In this document: positions 44,972 to 53,670 of the stretch, piece after piece
How the letters are laid out: the number at the start of each line of letters is the position of its first letter
Position numbering within the stretch: position 1 is the stretch's first letter
NCBI RefSeq assembly: GCF_000204195.1
Contig: NZ_AFBG01000006.1
Coordinates: 186,001-250,000, forward strand
DNA length: 64,000 nt
DNA from: Acidovorax radicis N35
GTDB taxonomy: Bacteria; Pseudomonadota; Gammaproteobacteria; Burkholderiales; Burkholderiaceae_C
Direction of reading: 5' to 3'
Position numbers and translations under genes: made by a program
The notes under the pieces: generated by a model
Databases searched by the model: none
Told to the model about the DNA's origin: nothing
Seen by the model: only the letters and a program-made list of their open reading frames with translations

Positions 44972-45994
44972 ATGACGACCACGCCCGCCCACACTGTCAC
45001 CCGCCGCCATTTCATCCAGCGCCACGCCGTGGCCGCCGCCACCGTCACGGGGCTGGGCTTTCCGGCACTGGTGCGCGCAGCCGATGCCAAGGAGTTCCGC
45101 CTGGGCCTGATCACACCCGCCGGCCACTCGTGGAACCGCGCCGCGCTGCAGTTTGGCGAAGCCTTGAAGAAGGAAACCGATGGCCGCCTGAGTGTCACGG
45201 TCTTCCACTCAGGCCAGCTGGGCAACGAGGCCGCCATGATGCAGCAGCTGCAGTCGGGCGCGCTCGACATGGGCTGGATCCAGGCGGCAGAGCTGGGCTC
45301 GCGCGTGGCCAGCATCGCGGCCATCAATGCGCCGTATCTGGTGCGCTCCACCCCCGCCGTGGCCAAACTGGTCAAGCACCCTTCTGCCACCAAGCTGCTG
45401 GAGGCGTTGCCGCGCGAGACTGGCACCATTGGCCTGGGCTGGGGCATCACCGGCATGCGCGCCGTGTTCTCCACCAAGGACATCGCCGTGCCCACCGACA
45501 TCAAGGGCATGAAGCTGCGCATCAACCCCACGCCCGTGTACCGCGATTTCTATCAAATGCTGGGCGCTGCCCCCACACCCATCCCCACGCCCCAGGTGTT
45601 TGACGCGATGAGCAACGGCCAGGTCGATGGGCTGGAGGCGGACATCGAGTTCTCCTGGAACCAGCGTTTCGACAAGGTCGCCAAGACGCTGCTGCAGATG
45701 AACGCCCTCTTCATGCCGTTTGCGCCACTGGTGTCGGGCCGCATCTGGCAAGGGCTGGATGCCAAGGACAAAGAGATCATCCGCAAGCTGGTGGCCCAGT
45801 CGCTCGACGCGCAGATCAACGACATCGTGACCACCGAGGCGGGCCTCATCGAGAAGTTCAAGGGCACGTCCATCGCCTTCAAGACGGCGTCGTCCTTCAA
45901 CCCCGACGGCATCATCCAGGAGTTCGACAAGCTGTGGCTGCCCAAGGCGCCGCAGATTGCCGAGCTGCGCAAGGCGGGCGCCGGATTGGCGTGA
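44972..45994 (+). CDS. TRAP periplasmic substrate-binding protein (DctP-type)
   Basis: This 340-residue protein starts at ATG 44972 (CCTGGAGATCACC upstream). It begins with a twin-arginine-like signal, TRRHFIQRHAVAAATVTGLG, cleaved near VRAADA. The mature part contains EFRLGLITPAGHSWNRAALQ, FGEALKKETDGRLSVTVFHS and GMKLRINPTPVYRDFYQMLG, in which the conserved arginine (KLRINP) binds the substrate carboxylate. DctP receptors bind small carboxylates, and some bind imino acids. Export through Tat is unusual but not rare for TRAP receptors. It ends the transport operon. A strong GC-rich hairpin follows the stop. Confidence 0.88.
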   Translation: MTTTPAHTVTRRHFIQRHAVAAATVTGLGFPALVRAADAKEFRLGLITPAGHSWNRAALQFGEALKKETDGRLSVTVFHSGQLGNEAAMMQQLQSGALDMGWIQAAELGSRVASIAAINAPYLVRSTPAVAKLVKHPSATKLLEALPRETGTIGLGWGITGMRAVFSTKDIAVPTDIKGMKLRINPTPVYRDFYQMLGAAPTPIPTPQVFDAMSNGQVDGLEADIEFSWNQRFDKVAKTLLQMNALFMPFAPLVSGRIWQGLDAKDKEIIRKLVAQSLDAQINDIVTTEAGLIEKFKGTSIAFKTASSFNPDGIIQEFDKLWLPKAPQIAELRKAGAGLA

Positions 45995-46002
45995 CTCCCC
46001 CT

Positions 46003-46048
46003 GAGTCGCCTTTGGCGCCTGCCCCCTCTCTCGCTGCGCGGGAGGGGG
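46003..46048. repeat. GC-rich double hairpin (REP-like / terminator region)
   Basis: Just after the DctP stop, GGCGCC-containing dyad sequence is followed by a 9-bp stem, CCCCCTCTC with GGGAGGGGG (46022-46030 with 46040-46048, one G-T pair). Similar hairpins are common between genes in related genomes. It probably protects the TRAP mRNA 3' end or stops transcription. No T run is present. The rest of 46049-46199 shows no clear feature. Confidence 0.55.
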
Positions 46049-46199
46049 ACGCACCCGGTGGCCCTGCCAAGCCGGTTCCACGGGTGCACTGGCTTATGCC
46101 GCGCCAGTTTCGCCGGGTGCGGGGCATAGAAGAACGAGGGGCCGGGGGCCTTAAGATGCCGTGCGCAAGCCCCTGCCCTGACCATCAAACAACCCCGCC

Positions 46200-46874
46200 A
46201 TGACACTCCGCCGCCCTTCCCCCCTGCAAGACCCCGCGCCCAAGCGGCGCGCGGCGGACGTGGCCTACGACGCCATCGAGACCATGATCTCCACGCTGCA
46301 GCTGCAGCCCGGCAGCCCCGTGGTAGAGGCCGAAATCGCCGAGAGCACGGGCCTGGGGCGCACACCGGTGCGCGAGGCGCTGCTGCGCATGGTGTCGATC
46401 GGGCTCATCGTGCAGCAGCCCCGGCGCGGGCTGCTGGTGTCCCACATCGACCTGGCCGACCATCTGGACGTGATCCAGACCCGCCGCGTGCTGGAGCGCC
46501 TGCTGGCCTCCAACGCCGCACGCCGCGCCACCGCGCCGCAGCGCCAGGCCATCGTGCGCTGTGCTGAAAACATGGTGCAAGCCGCGGCGCGCGGCCACCT
46601 CGACGGCTACATGCTGGCCGACCATGAGCTGGACCTCGTCACCCACCAGGCCAGCCAGAACCATTCCGCCGTCAAATGCGTGCAACCGCTCATCGTGCAG
46701 TGCCGCCGCTTCTGGTACGCCTACCAGCACGAAGGCGAGGTGTCGGAAGGCGCCCGCGCGCACATGCAACTGGCCCAGGGCATCGCCAGTGGTGACGAAG
46801 CCCAGGCCATGGCGGGCGCGGAGCAGCTGATGGAATACCTGGAGCGGTTTGCGCGGCGCATCATTGACCGGTAG
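46200..46874 (+). CDS. GntR-family (FCD domain) regulator of the hydroxyproline genes
   Basis: This 224-residue regulator has a GntR winged helix at about residues 12-80: VAYDAIETMISTLQLQPGSP, then TGLGRTPVREALLRMVSIGL and VQQPRRGLLVSHIDL. The C-terminal all-helical FCD domain (about 85-215) has the metal-binding pattern ADHELDLVTHQAS with D and H residues and later H/D ligands. FCD regulators often control catabolic operons and are released by a pathway carboxylate. It sits at the end of the island in the same direction as the TRAP genes but after a gap of 205 bp, so it probably has its own promoter. Confidence 0.85.
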   Translation: MTLRRPSPLQDPAPKRRAADVAYDAIETMISTLQLQPGSPVVEAEIAESTGLGRTPVREALLRMVSIGLIVQQPRRGLLVSHIDLADHLDVIQTRRVLERLLASNAARRATAPQRQAIVRCAENMVQAAARGHLDGYMLADHELDLVTHQASQNHSAVKCVQPLIVQCRRFWYAYQHEGEVSEGARAHMQLAQGIASGDEAQAMAGAEQLMEYLERFARRIIDR

Positions 46875-46928
46875 TAACAGGCGCCGCCACAACGGCAGCT
46901 GCAGGGGCAATTCGGGCTTCAGCGGGTT

Positions 46929-46992
46929 AAGCTATCATTTTTATAGCTTTCAGCGCTTTACCAATAAGCGCTAGCGGCCAAAATAACTTGCA
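46929..46992 (+). repeat. Dispersed palindromic repeat, copy 6
   Basis: Both hairpins are clear: GCTAT-CATTTTT-ATAGC, then AGCGCTT with a short loop and AAGCGCTAGCGGCC. It lies between the convergent gntR and mocR genes and ends close to the mocR stop codon. Confidence 0.85.
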
Positions 46993-47020
46993 AACTGCTG
47001 CTCCAACGGAGGCAGCCAGC

Positions 47021-48439
47021 CTATTCGGCCACCTGCTGGCCCAGCACGATGCGCTGCTCCAGAAAGCGCCATATGCGCTCGTCTTGGCTGAACGCCACGT
47101 TAAACCGCAGCCAGCCTGTGGGGCGCGGCTCCACCAGGAACAGCTGACCGGGGCCGAGCATGATCCCCGCTCCGGTAGCCTCTTTCGACAGCTCGGCACT
47201 GTCGGGCAGGTCGGGGTGCCGGGCCCACAGGTACATACCCGCCTCGGGCTCGTGGAACAACTCGAACCCCAGGTTCAGCAAGCGCCGCCCCACCGTGCGG
47301 TGCGCCTCGGCCAGGCGTTCGCGCAGCGACTTGAGGTGCTTGCGCCAGCGCCCATCGGTCACCACGCCAAAGGTGATGCGCTCGGTGATCTCTGACGAGG
47401 TCAGACCCGAGATCATCTTGAGCTGCACCAGCTCATCGAGCAGATCGCGCCGCGCCGCCAGAAAGCCGGTGCGCAGGTTGGGCGATATCGTCTTGGAGAA
47501 ACTGCCCAGGTAAATCACGCGGTTGAGCTGGTCCAGGCTGGCCAGCGATGGGCGCACGCCGGTGTCCATGTCGGCGTAGATGTCGTTCTCCACCAGCATG
47601 AAGTTGTGCTGCTCGGCCAGCTGAAGCAGCCGGTGCAGGTGCGCCACCGACGCCACCGAGCAGGTGGGGCTTTGCAGGCGTGGCTGGGTGAAGAACACCG
47701 TGGGCTTGTGCTCGGCCAGCAGGGCCTCCAGCGCCACCAGGTCGTAGCCTGTGGCCGTGCGTGGCACGCCCACAGGATGGCCCCCCGCAAAGCGCAGCAT
47801 GAACAACAGGTTGGGGTAACCCGGGTCATCCACCAGCACGACATCGCCGGGCTTGACGAGGCGGCGCGCCACCAGGTCCAGCGCCTGGCTGGAGCCCTGG
47901 GTCAGCAGCACCTGGTCGGCGTCCACGGCCAGGTGGTGTTCGGCCAATGACTCGGCCACCACCATGCGCAACGCCATGTGGCCGTGCGGCAGACCATAGC
48001 CGTCCAGCTCCGGGCCATCGGACGACAGCTGGCGCATGCTGCGTTTGACGGCATCGCCAAACAGCCAGTCGTGCGGCAGCCAGCCGCACCCTGGTTTCAT
48101 CGGCAGGTTGCGGTTCTCGAAAATCTGCTTGAGGTACCAGCGCGCATCAAAACGGGGCACCGGCCGCTCGGGCGCACCAGCGCCGGGCGCGGCCCCTTCA
48201 TCGCCCCGCCGCTTCACGAAAAAGCCTGCGTTGGCGCGCGACACCAGCCAGCCCTGTGCCACCAGGCGGTCGTAGGCCTCAACCACCGTGAACACGCTCA
48301 CGCCGTGGGCGGCCGCAAAAGCTCGGATGGAGGGAAGCTTGGCGCCAGGTTTTAGCACCTGCCCAGCGATGAGGCCGCGCAGGCCATCAACGATCTGGCT
48401 GACCAGCGGTGTCTGAAGATCCGGGCTGAGAGTGAGCAT
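47021..48439 (-). CDS. MocR-type regulator (GntR HTH fused to an aminotransferase-like domain)
   Basis: From ATG 48439 this is a 472-residue protein. The N-terminal GntR winged helix has TPLVSQIVDGLRGLIAGQVL, KLPSIRAFAAAHGVSVFTVV and EAYDRLVAQGWLVSR. The rest is a fold-type I PLP-binding domain, with VLLTQGSSQALDLVARRLVK, DDPGYPN and a Schiff-base lysine in YLGSFSKTISPNLRTGFLAA. MocR regulators use PLP to sense amines or amino acids; GabR, the best known, senses GABA and activates gabT/gabD. Here a gabT-ABC transporter-gabD cluster lies beside it, and a shared 64-bp sequence stands before both promoters. It is therefore likely to be a GabR-like regulator, with the effector unproved. Confidence 0.87.
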   Translation of the reverse strand: MLTLSPDLQTPLVSQIVDGLRGLIAGQVLKPGAKLPSIRAFAAAHGVSVFTVVEAYDRLVAQGWLVSRANAGFFVKRRGDEGAAPGAGAPERPVPRFDARWYLKQIFENRNLPMKPGCGWLPHDWLFGDAVKRSMRQLSSDGPELDGYGLPHGHMALRMVVAESLAEHHLAVDADQVLLTQGSSQALDLVARRLVKPGDVVLVDDPGYPNLLFMLRFAGGHPVGVPRTATGYDLVALEALLAEHKPTVFFTQPRLQSPTCSVASVAHLHRLLQLAEQHNFMLVENDIYADMDTGVRPSLASLDQLNRVIYLGSFSKTISPNLRTGFLAARRDLLDELVQLKMISGLTSSEITERITFGVVTDGRWRKHLKSLRERLAEAHRTVGRRLLNLGFELFHEPEAGMYLWARHPDLPDSAELSKEATGAGIMLGPGQLFLVEPRPTGWLRFNVAFSQDERIWRFLEQRIVLGQQVAE

Positions 48440-48464
48440 CAAAAGAGCAAGAAAAGGGGCCAAA

Positions 48465-48528
48465 TTGTGCACCGGCCCCGCAGATCCCAGCTCAGGGATT
48501 GCGTGTACAGGACCGGGCACCTGCACAG
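48465..48528 (+). promoter_or_regulatory. Candidate MocR operator, copy 1 (own promoter)
   Basis: The 64-bp segment contains TTGTGCACCG, TCAGGGATTGC, TGTACAGGACC and CTGCACAG in this order. The same blocks with the same spacing occur at 50985-51048 before gabT. It starts 26 bp upstream of the mocR start codon. Confidence 0.6.
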
Positions 48529-48979
48529 CGCGCATCCTTCCGTGGTGCCGAGTGCCTGGAGGGACCGCGGGCAGAGCCCCCATCAGATCCCCTCCAACCT
48601 GCCTCTATTGTCCGCCAGCCTCGCATGCCCATCCCGGAGGCCGCCACGCGATTTTTCGGGCCGGTGGCAAGCGGCACATTGCGCAGTTTCAGCGCGATGT
48701 TTTCAACCCTTGGGACCAGTCTGCAGGCGCCTTCAGCCCGGGTAGTCCTGCCGGCGAAAAGGCCTGTCCGATGTGAACGGTAGCGCAAGACCGACGGGCG
48801 GTATTCAGCCTTTTGTCACCAATAACGGCCATCGGATTGCGCCCACCGTCTGTCCTTTTTCGGCCTTCTGGATATGCACGCACACGTTCCCCAGCGATAG
48901 GCTTGCCCCCCAACCCGCCTGGCACCGATCACGCTGAACCGGGTTTGAAAACCAACACCCAACACACTGAGGGACACCC
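48529..48979. other. Intergenic leader of the beta-helix gene
   Basis: There are 451 bp with no ORF of convincing codon use. The promoter of the following gene must lie here. GAGGGA a few bases before ATG 48980 is its ribosome site. I see no riboswitch or repeat that I can support. Confidence 0.45.
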
Positions 48980-50788
48980 ATGCTGACACGGACACCTGAC
49001 CGAACTTCTTCACGGATTTTTCAGCCCAAGCCCTGGGCCTTGGCCTTGGGAATTTGCCTGGGCGGAGCCACGGGCCATGCACTGGCAGAAACCGCCCACA
49101 CCCCACCGGCAGGCTACAAGCCCTGCTCCATCGAGGGGCAGAAATGCAGCTTCAGCGGCACGGCCAATGTGGTTTATGGAGCGGGCACCACCTGGACCAG
49201 CCCCCGCAGCTTCACCAACGGTGCGAACTGCAGCAACGCCACATTTGGCGACCCTTTGTGGGGCGTGCAAAAGGCTTGTTATGCCAGTGCCCCAGCGTCA
49301 CCGCCAGCTCCTGCGCCGGTGCTGGGCGCGCCTCCATCGGGCTACACCTTGTGCGCCGTCGAGGGGCAGCAATGCAGCTTCAGCGGCACCGCCAAGGTGG
49401 TCTATGGGGCTGGAACAACCTGGACTGCCGCGCGCCCATTCACCAACAACGTGATGTGCAACAACGCCACTTTTGGCGACCCACTGAATGGTGTGAAAAA
49501 GGCGTGCTACGCCAGCAGCCCCGTCCCAACACCAGCACCACCGGCTCCTCCGCCAACGCCCCCGGCACCGCCGGCTCCACCAGCGCCTCCGCCCGCACCA
49601 GCTCCCGGTGGCTCCGTAACGTATTACTTCTCGGACTGCCAGGCAGGCGCGGCCACCGGTTGCGTGCCGGGAAGCAATTCCAACCCCGGCACCCAGGCCG
49701 CCCCCAAGCAGAACCTCACAGGAATTAACGTCAACACCCTGCCTGCTGGCACGGCATTGCGCTTCGCACGCGGTGGTGCGTGGGTGGTGGGCATCACCAC
49801 GTTCGAGAACATGAACGTCCGCGCAGATGCCCCCCTCACGTTCGATGCATATGGCGCAGGGCCTGCGCCGTTGCTGACCACCAGCAACAACGGGATTGCC
49901 CCTTTCGAGCTGGGAGGGCGATACAGCAACACATCGAACGATGGCGGGTATGCATTCCGCAATCTCCGAATCCACGGATCCAACAACTCGGCCTGGGGCT
50001 TCTGGTTGAACGGCAATGTCCGCGACGTCGTGATCGAGAACGTGGAGATATCCGGCTTCCAGATCGCCATCCACTCGCAGGCACGCGCGCCCCATGGCGT
50101 GAACAACGTATTGATCCGCAACAACCACATCCATCACAACGCCAGCATGGGCATCCTGGGCCAGTTCCGGAACAGCGTGATCGAGGGCAACCTGATCGAG
50201 GCCAACAACTTCAGCGGCAGCGGCTTCAACCACGGCACCTATCTCTCAGGCAGCAGCGGACTGAGTGGCACCAACGTCACCCTGCGCAACAACCGCTACA
50301 TTCGCAATTCCGTGGTCAACGGCGTCTGCCAGGGGGGCAACATGACTTTCCACGGCCAGATGGACGGTGTGCTGATTGAAGGCAACCGGATCGAGCAGGA
50401 TGCTGCGACGGACGGCTGCTGGGAGATGTCGATCACGCAGGGATACGACTCGGCCGAGTGGTTCCGCAACTTCGTGGTGCGCAACAACAAGCTCATCAAT
50501 GCCGGCAACACCGGCATGGCCGTGCAGTCGGCACCCGGCATCGTGATCGAGGGCAACGTCGTCATCAACACGCAGACGACGTTTCAAGTAGCCATCAACG
50601 TGGGCCACACCGAATTCCAGAACGGTGATGTCCCCGATGGAAACGCCGTGGTGCGCAACAACGTAGCGTGTTTTCCAACACCCCACGCAAGCAGCACCGC
50701 GGTGCGCGTGATTGCACCGAACAGCGTGGTCACGAACAACACTGTGGTGACAGGAGTGGCTGCAACGACCGGGGTGTGCGCCCGGTAG
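48980..50788 (+). CDS. Secreted right-handed beta-helix protein with two tandem cysteine modules
   Basis: This 602-residue protein has a signal peptide cleaved near HALAETA. Two tandem modules of about 60 residues follow (about 44-102 and 117-177). Each starts GYxxCxxEGQxCSFSGTAxV, continues VYGAGTTWT..R.FTN and ends with FGDP..GV.KACYAS, so the four cysteines could form disulfides. Then comes a proline-rich linker (about 178-210) and a parallel beta-helix region with repeated N-N-x-I units (VLIRNNHIHHNASMGILG, VLIEGNRIEQD). The modules resemble cysteine modules seen in secreted glycosidases, and the helix resembles polysaccharide lyases/epimerases. Probable substrate: an extracellular polysaccharide. 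It ends with a perfect terminator. Confidence 0.8.
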   Translation: MLTRTPDRTSSRIFQPKPWALALGICLGGATGHALAETAHTPPAGYKPCSIEGQKCSFSGTANVVYGAGTTWTSPRSFTNGANCSNATFGDPLWGVQKACYASAPASPPAPAPVLGAPPSGYTLCAVEGQQCSFSGTAKVVYGAGTTWTAARPFTNNVMCNNATFGDPLNGVKKACYASSPVPTPAPPAPPPTPPAPPAPPAPPPAPAPGGSVTYYFSDCQAGAATGCVPGSNSNPGTQAAPKQNLTGINVNTLPAGTALRFARGGAWVVGITTFENMNVRADAPLTFDAYGAGPAPLLTTSNNGIAPFELGGRYSNTSNDGGYAFRNLRIHGSNNSAWGFWLNGNVRDVVIENVEISGFQIAIHSQARAPHGVNNVLIRNNHIHHNASMGILGQFRNSVIEGNLIEANNFSGSGFNHGTYLSGSSGLSGTNVTLRNNRYIRNSVVNGVCQGGNMTFHGQMDGVLIEGNRIEQDAATDGCWEMSITQGYDSAEWFRNFVVRNNKLINAGNTGMAVQSAPGIVIEGNVVINTQTTFQVAINVGHTEFQNGDVPDGNAVVRNNVACFPTPHASSTAVRVIAPNSVVTNNTVVTGVAATTGVCAR

Positions 50789-50816
50789 AGGATAGCTTCG
50801 CGCCTCGGTGAGCATG

Positions 50817-50846
50817 GGCCTCGCAGCACGCTGCGAGGCCTTTTTT
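50817..50846 (+). terminator. Intrinsic terminator after the beta-helix gene
   Basis: A perfect 10-bp stem GGCCTCGCAG/CTGCGAGGCC with loop CACG is followed by six T, 29 bp after the stop codon. Confidence 0.95.
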
Positions 50847-50984
50847 GTCTTCATGCACCATTTTGGAAGATGGCAAGCGGCCTGCCGCTGCATCCTGGCT
50901 CCAGACCCTCTGTCCTCTGAACGCCTTGGTTTGCTAACTGATCCGCGCGGGGAATTGCACTACGGCCGCGCAAACGGGGGCGCA

Positions 50985-51048
50985 TTGTGCACCGACTTGG
51001 CGCGCGCCAGATCAGGGATTGCCTGTACAGGACCCAGGCCCTGCACAG
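50985..51048 (+). promoter_or_regulatory. Candidate MocR operator, copy 2 (gabT promoter)
   Basis: The 64-bp segment matches 48465-48528 at 49 positions by my count. The matches are concentrated in TTGTGCACCG, TCAGGGATTGC, TGTACAGGACC and CCTGCACAG, while the spacers differ. It ends 89 bp before the gabT start codon, inside a 349-bp gap that otherwise holds only the terminator. Confidence 0.6.
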
Positions 51049-51137
51049 TGCACGCAAAACAGCATGCCGGTGTACATGGACGACAGGTTGCGTGACTTTC
51101 AGAATTCACCCATTCCTTCATTTCGTGTCCATCACAC

Positions 51138-52442
51138 ATGTCCACCGCCATGCAGCAAGACCGCCACTTCACCAACGCCGCCCTCCTCACCCGCCGCCAC
51201 GCCGCCGTGGCCCGTGGCGTCGGTCAGGCCCATGAAATCTTCGTGCAGAAAGCACGCAACGCCGAGCTGTGGGATGTGGAAGGCCGCCGCTTCATCGACT
51301 TTGCCGGGGGCATCGCCGTGCTCAACACCGGCCACCTGCACGCTGGCGTGATCGCCGCCGTGAAGGCCCAGCTGGACCTGTACACCCACACCTGCTTTCA
51401 GGTGGTGGCGTACGAGCCCTACGTGGAAGTGTGCGAGCGCCTGAACACCCTGGCGCCTGGTGCATTTGCCAAGAAGAGCCTGTTGCTGACCACTGGTGCC
51501 GAGGCCGTGGAGAACGCCATCAAGATCGCCCGCGCCTACACCAAGCGTGCTGGCGTGATCGCTTTCACGGGTGGCTACCACGGCCGCACCAACCTCACAC
51601 TGGGCCTGACGGGCAAGGTAGTGCCGTACAAGACGGGTTTTGGACCGTTTCCAGGCGAGGTGTACCACGCGCTGTTCCCCAATGCGCTGCATGGCGTCAG
51701 CGTGGAGCAGGCGCTGCACTCGGTGGAGCTGATCTTCAAGAACGACATCGAGCCCGAGCGTGTGGCAGCCTTCATCCTGGAACCCGTGCAGGGCGAAGGT
51801 GGCTTTTACGTGGCGCCACCCGAATTCATCACCGGCCTCAAGACCCTGGCAGACCGCCATGGCATCCTGCTGATCGCCGACGAAGTGCAGACCGGTGCAG
51901 GCCGCACCGGCACCTGGTTTGCCTGCGAACAATGGCCGGTGGCACCCGACCTCATCACCACCGCCAAGTCGCTGGCGGGCGGTTTTCCACTGTCGGGTGT
52001 GGTGGGCCGCGCCGACGTCATCGACGCCCCTGCGGCCGGTGGCCTGGGCGGCACCTATGCAGGCAGCCCCGTCGCCTGTGCGGCAGCGCTGGCCGTGATC
52101 GAAGCCTTTGAAAAAGAAAACCTGCTGGCCCGCAGCCAGGACATGGGCGCTCTGCTGGTCAGGGCACTGAAAGAAATGGCCGCCAAAGTACCCGCCATCG
52201 GCGATGTGCGCGGCCTGGGGGCGATGGTGGCGATCGAGCTGTTCGAAGACGGCGATGTCCACCGCCCCGACGCCGCGTTAACCAAGAAGGTCGTTGCCGA
52301 AGCGGCCAAGCGTGGCCTCATCTTGCTGTCCTGCGGAACCTATGGCAATGTGATCCGCATCCTGGTGCCGCTGACCGCCTCCAACGAGCTGCTCGACGAG
52401 GGCCTGGCCATCCTGGCCGACAGCTTTGCCGCACTGAGCTGA
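51138..52442 (+). CDS. gabT: 4-Aminobutyrate aminotransferase
   Basis: This 434-residue class III PLP aminotransferase has K277 in TTAKSLAGGFPLSG as the Schiff-base lysine, D248 in LLIADEVQTGAGRTG, and the phosphate-binding LTTGAEAVENAIKIARAYT. It moves the amino group of GABA, or of 5-aminovalerate, to 2-oxoglutarate, giving succinate (or glutarate) semialdehyde. ATG 51138 agrees with the family start. The next genes encode an uptake system and gabD, the semialdehyde dehydrogenase, so the operon forms a complete uptake and degradation route. The promoter region carries the candidate MocR site. Confidence 0.93.
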   Translation: MSTAMQQDRHFTNAALLTRRHAAVARGVGQAHEIFVQKARNAELWDVEGRRFIDFAGGIAVLNTGHLHAGVIAAVKAQLDLYTHTCFQVVAYEPYVEVCERLNTLAPGAFAKKSLLLTTGAEAVENAIKIARAYTKRAGVIAFTGGYHGRTNLTLGLTGKVVPYKTGFGPFPGEVYHALFPNALHGVSVEQALHSVELIFKNDIEPERVAAFILEPVQGEGGFYVAPPEFITGLKTLADRHGILLIADEVQTGAGRTGTWFACEQWPVAPDLITTAKSLAGGFPLSGVVGRADVIDAPAAGGLGGTYAGSPVACAAALAVIEAFEKENLLARSQDMGALLVRALKEMAAKVPAIGDVRGLGAMVAIELFEDGDVHRPDAALTKKVVAEAAKRGLILLSCGTYGNVIRILVPLTASNELLDEGLAILADSFAALS

Positions 52443-52485
52443 TATGCGGCCCGACCTTCATTCTGCTTACAAGGTGCCCCCGACC

Positions 52486-53586
52486 ATGACCCCCTCAGCA
52501 GAACCCCTGGTCCGCTTCAGCGGCGTGCAAAAGACGTACGACGGTGAACAACTGGTGGTGCGCGCGCTGGACCTGGACATCCAGCGCGGCGAGTTTCTGA
52601 GCCTGCTCGGGCCCTCGGGCTCTGGCAAGACCACCACGCTGATGATGCTGGCGGGTTTTGAGTCTCCCACTGCGGGCGACATCCTGCTCGATGGCAAGCA
52701 GATCACGCGCACGCCACCCCACAAGCGCAACTTTGGCATGGTGTTCCAGAACTACGCGCTGTTCCCGCACCTCACCGTGGGGCAGAACGTGGCCTACCCG
52801 CTCACCGTGCGCAAGGTACCCAAGGCCGAGCAGGCCGACCGAGTGAAGAAGGCCCTGGACATGGTGCGCCTGACGGGCATGGCAGACCGCCTGCCTGCGC
52901 GCCTGTCGGGCGGCCAGCAGCAGCGCGTGGCGCTGGCGCGCGCCCTGGTGTTCAACCCCCAGCTCGTGCTGATGGACGAACCCCTGGGTGCCCTGGACAA
53001 GCAGCTGCGCGAACACATGCAGATTGAGTTGAAAGAGCTGCACCGCCAGCTCGGCGTGACCTTTGTGTACGTGACCCACGACCAAGGCGAGGCCCTGACC
53101 ATGAGCGACCGCGTGGCTGTGTTCAACGAAGGCATCATCCAGCAGCTGGCCGATGTGGAGACGTTGTATGAAGCTCCGTCCAACCGCTTTGTGGCCGGTT
53201 TTGTGGGCGACAGCACGGTGCTCACGGGCACCCTGCAAGGCGCAGGCACCGAGGCGGCTATCCAGTTGCCCGGCGGCCACCTGCTGCCTGGCGTCAACGT
53301 GAACCAGGCCGCCCGGGGCGCCCCCGTACAAGCCTGCGTGCGGCCCGAGCGCGTGGTGCTGCACCCGCACTCGCAGTACCCCAAGGTCTCAGCCGTTCCG
53401 GCGACTGTGGCGCGCACCATTTACTACGGCGACCACCAACGCCTGATGTGCGACCTGGGCCATGGCCAGGAGCAAGCCGTTGTGAAACTGGCCCTCACCC
53501 CCACCGGCACGGGCATCCAGCCGCAGCCGGGCGATGCCGTGCTGCTGGAGTTCCCACCGGCCTCCACGCGCATCTATGCCGTGTGA
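52486..53586 (+). CDS. Polyamine/GABA-type ABC transporter ATPase (PotA-like)
   Basis: This 366-residue ATPase has a Walker A GPSGSGKTT (about 42-50), Q-loop VFQNYALFPHLT, signature LSGGQQQRVALARAL (140-154), Walker B LVLMDEPLGALD and H-loop VTHDQGEAL. The C-terminal 120 residues form a TOBE domain, usual in PotA and MalK-type proteins. ATG 52486 (ACCATGACC) gives the standard PotA N-terminus; an ATG 14 codons upstream is less likely. It powers the two permeases encoded downstream. Cargo is likely GABA, putrescine or another short amine, because gabT precedes it. Confidence 0.9.
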   Translation: MTPSAEPLVRFSGVQKTYDGEQLVVRALDLDIQRGEFLSLLGPSGSGKTTTLMMLAGFESPTAGDILLDGKQITRTPPHKRNFGMVFQNYALFPHLTVGQNVAYPLTVRKVPKAEQADRVKKALDMVRLTGMADRLPARLSGGQQQRVALARALVFNPQLVLMDEPLGALDKQLREHMQIELKELHRQLGVTFVYVTHDQGEALTMSDRVAVFNEGIIQQLADVETLYEAPSNRFVAGFVGDSTVLTGTLQGAGTEAAIQLPGGHLLPGVNVNQAARGAPVQACVRPERVVLHPHSQYPKVSAVPATVARTIYYGDHQRLMCDLGHGQEQAVVKLALTPTGTGIQPQPGDAVLLEFPPASTRIYAV

Positions 53587-53670
53587 ACACCGCCCCATTC
53601 CTCTTTTCCGCTCCCCTGTACCCAAGTTCCCTTTCCCTGTTCCTCCACAACCCCAAGGAAAAACTGCACC

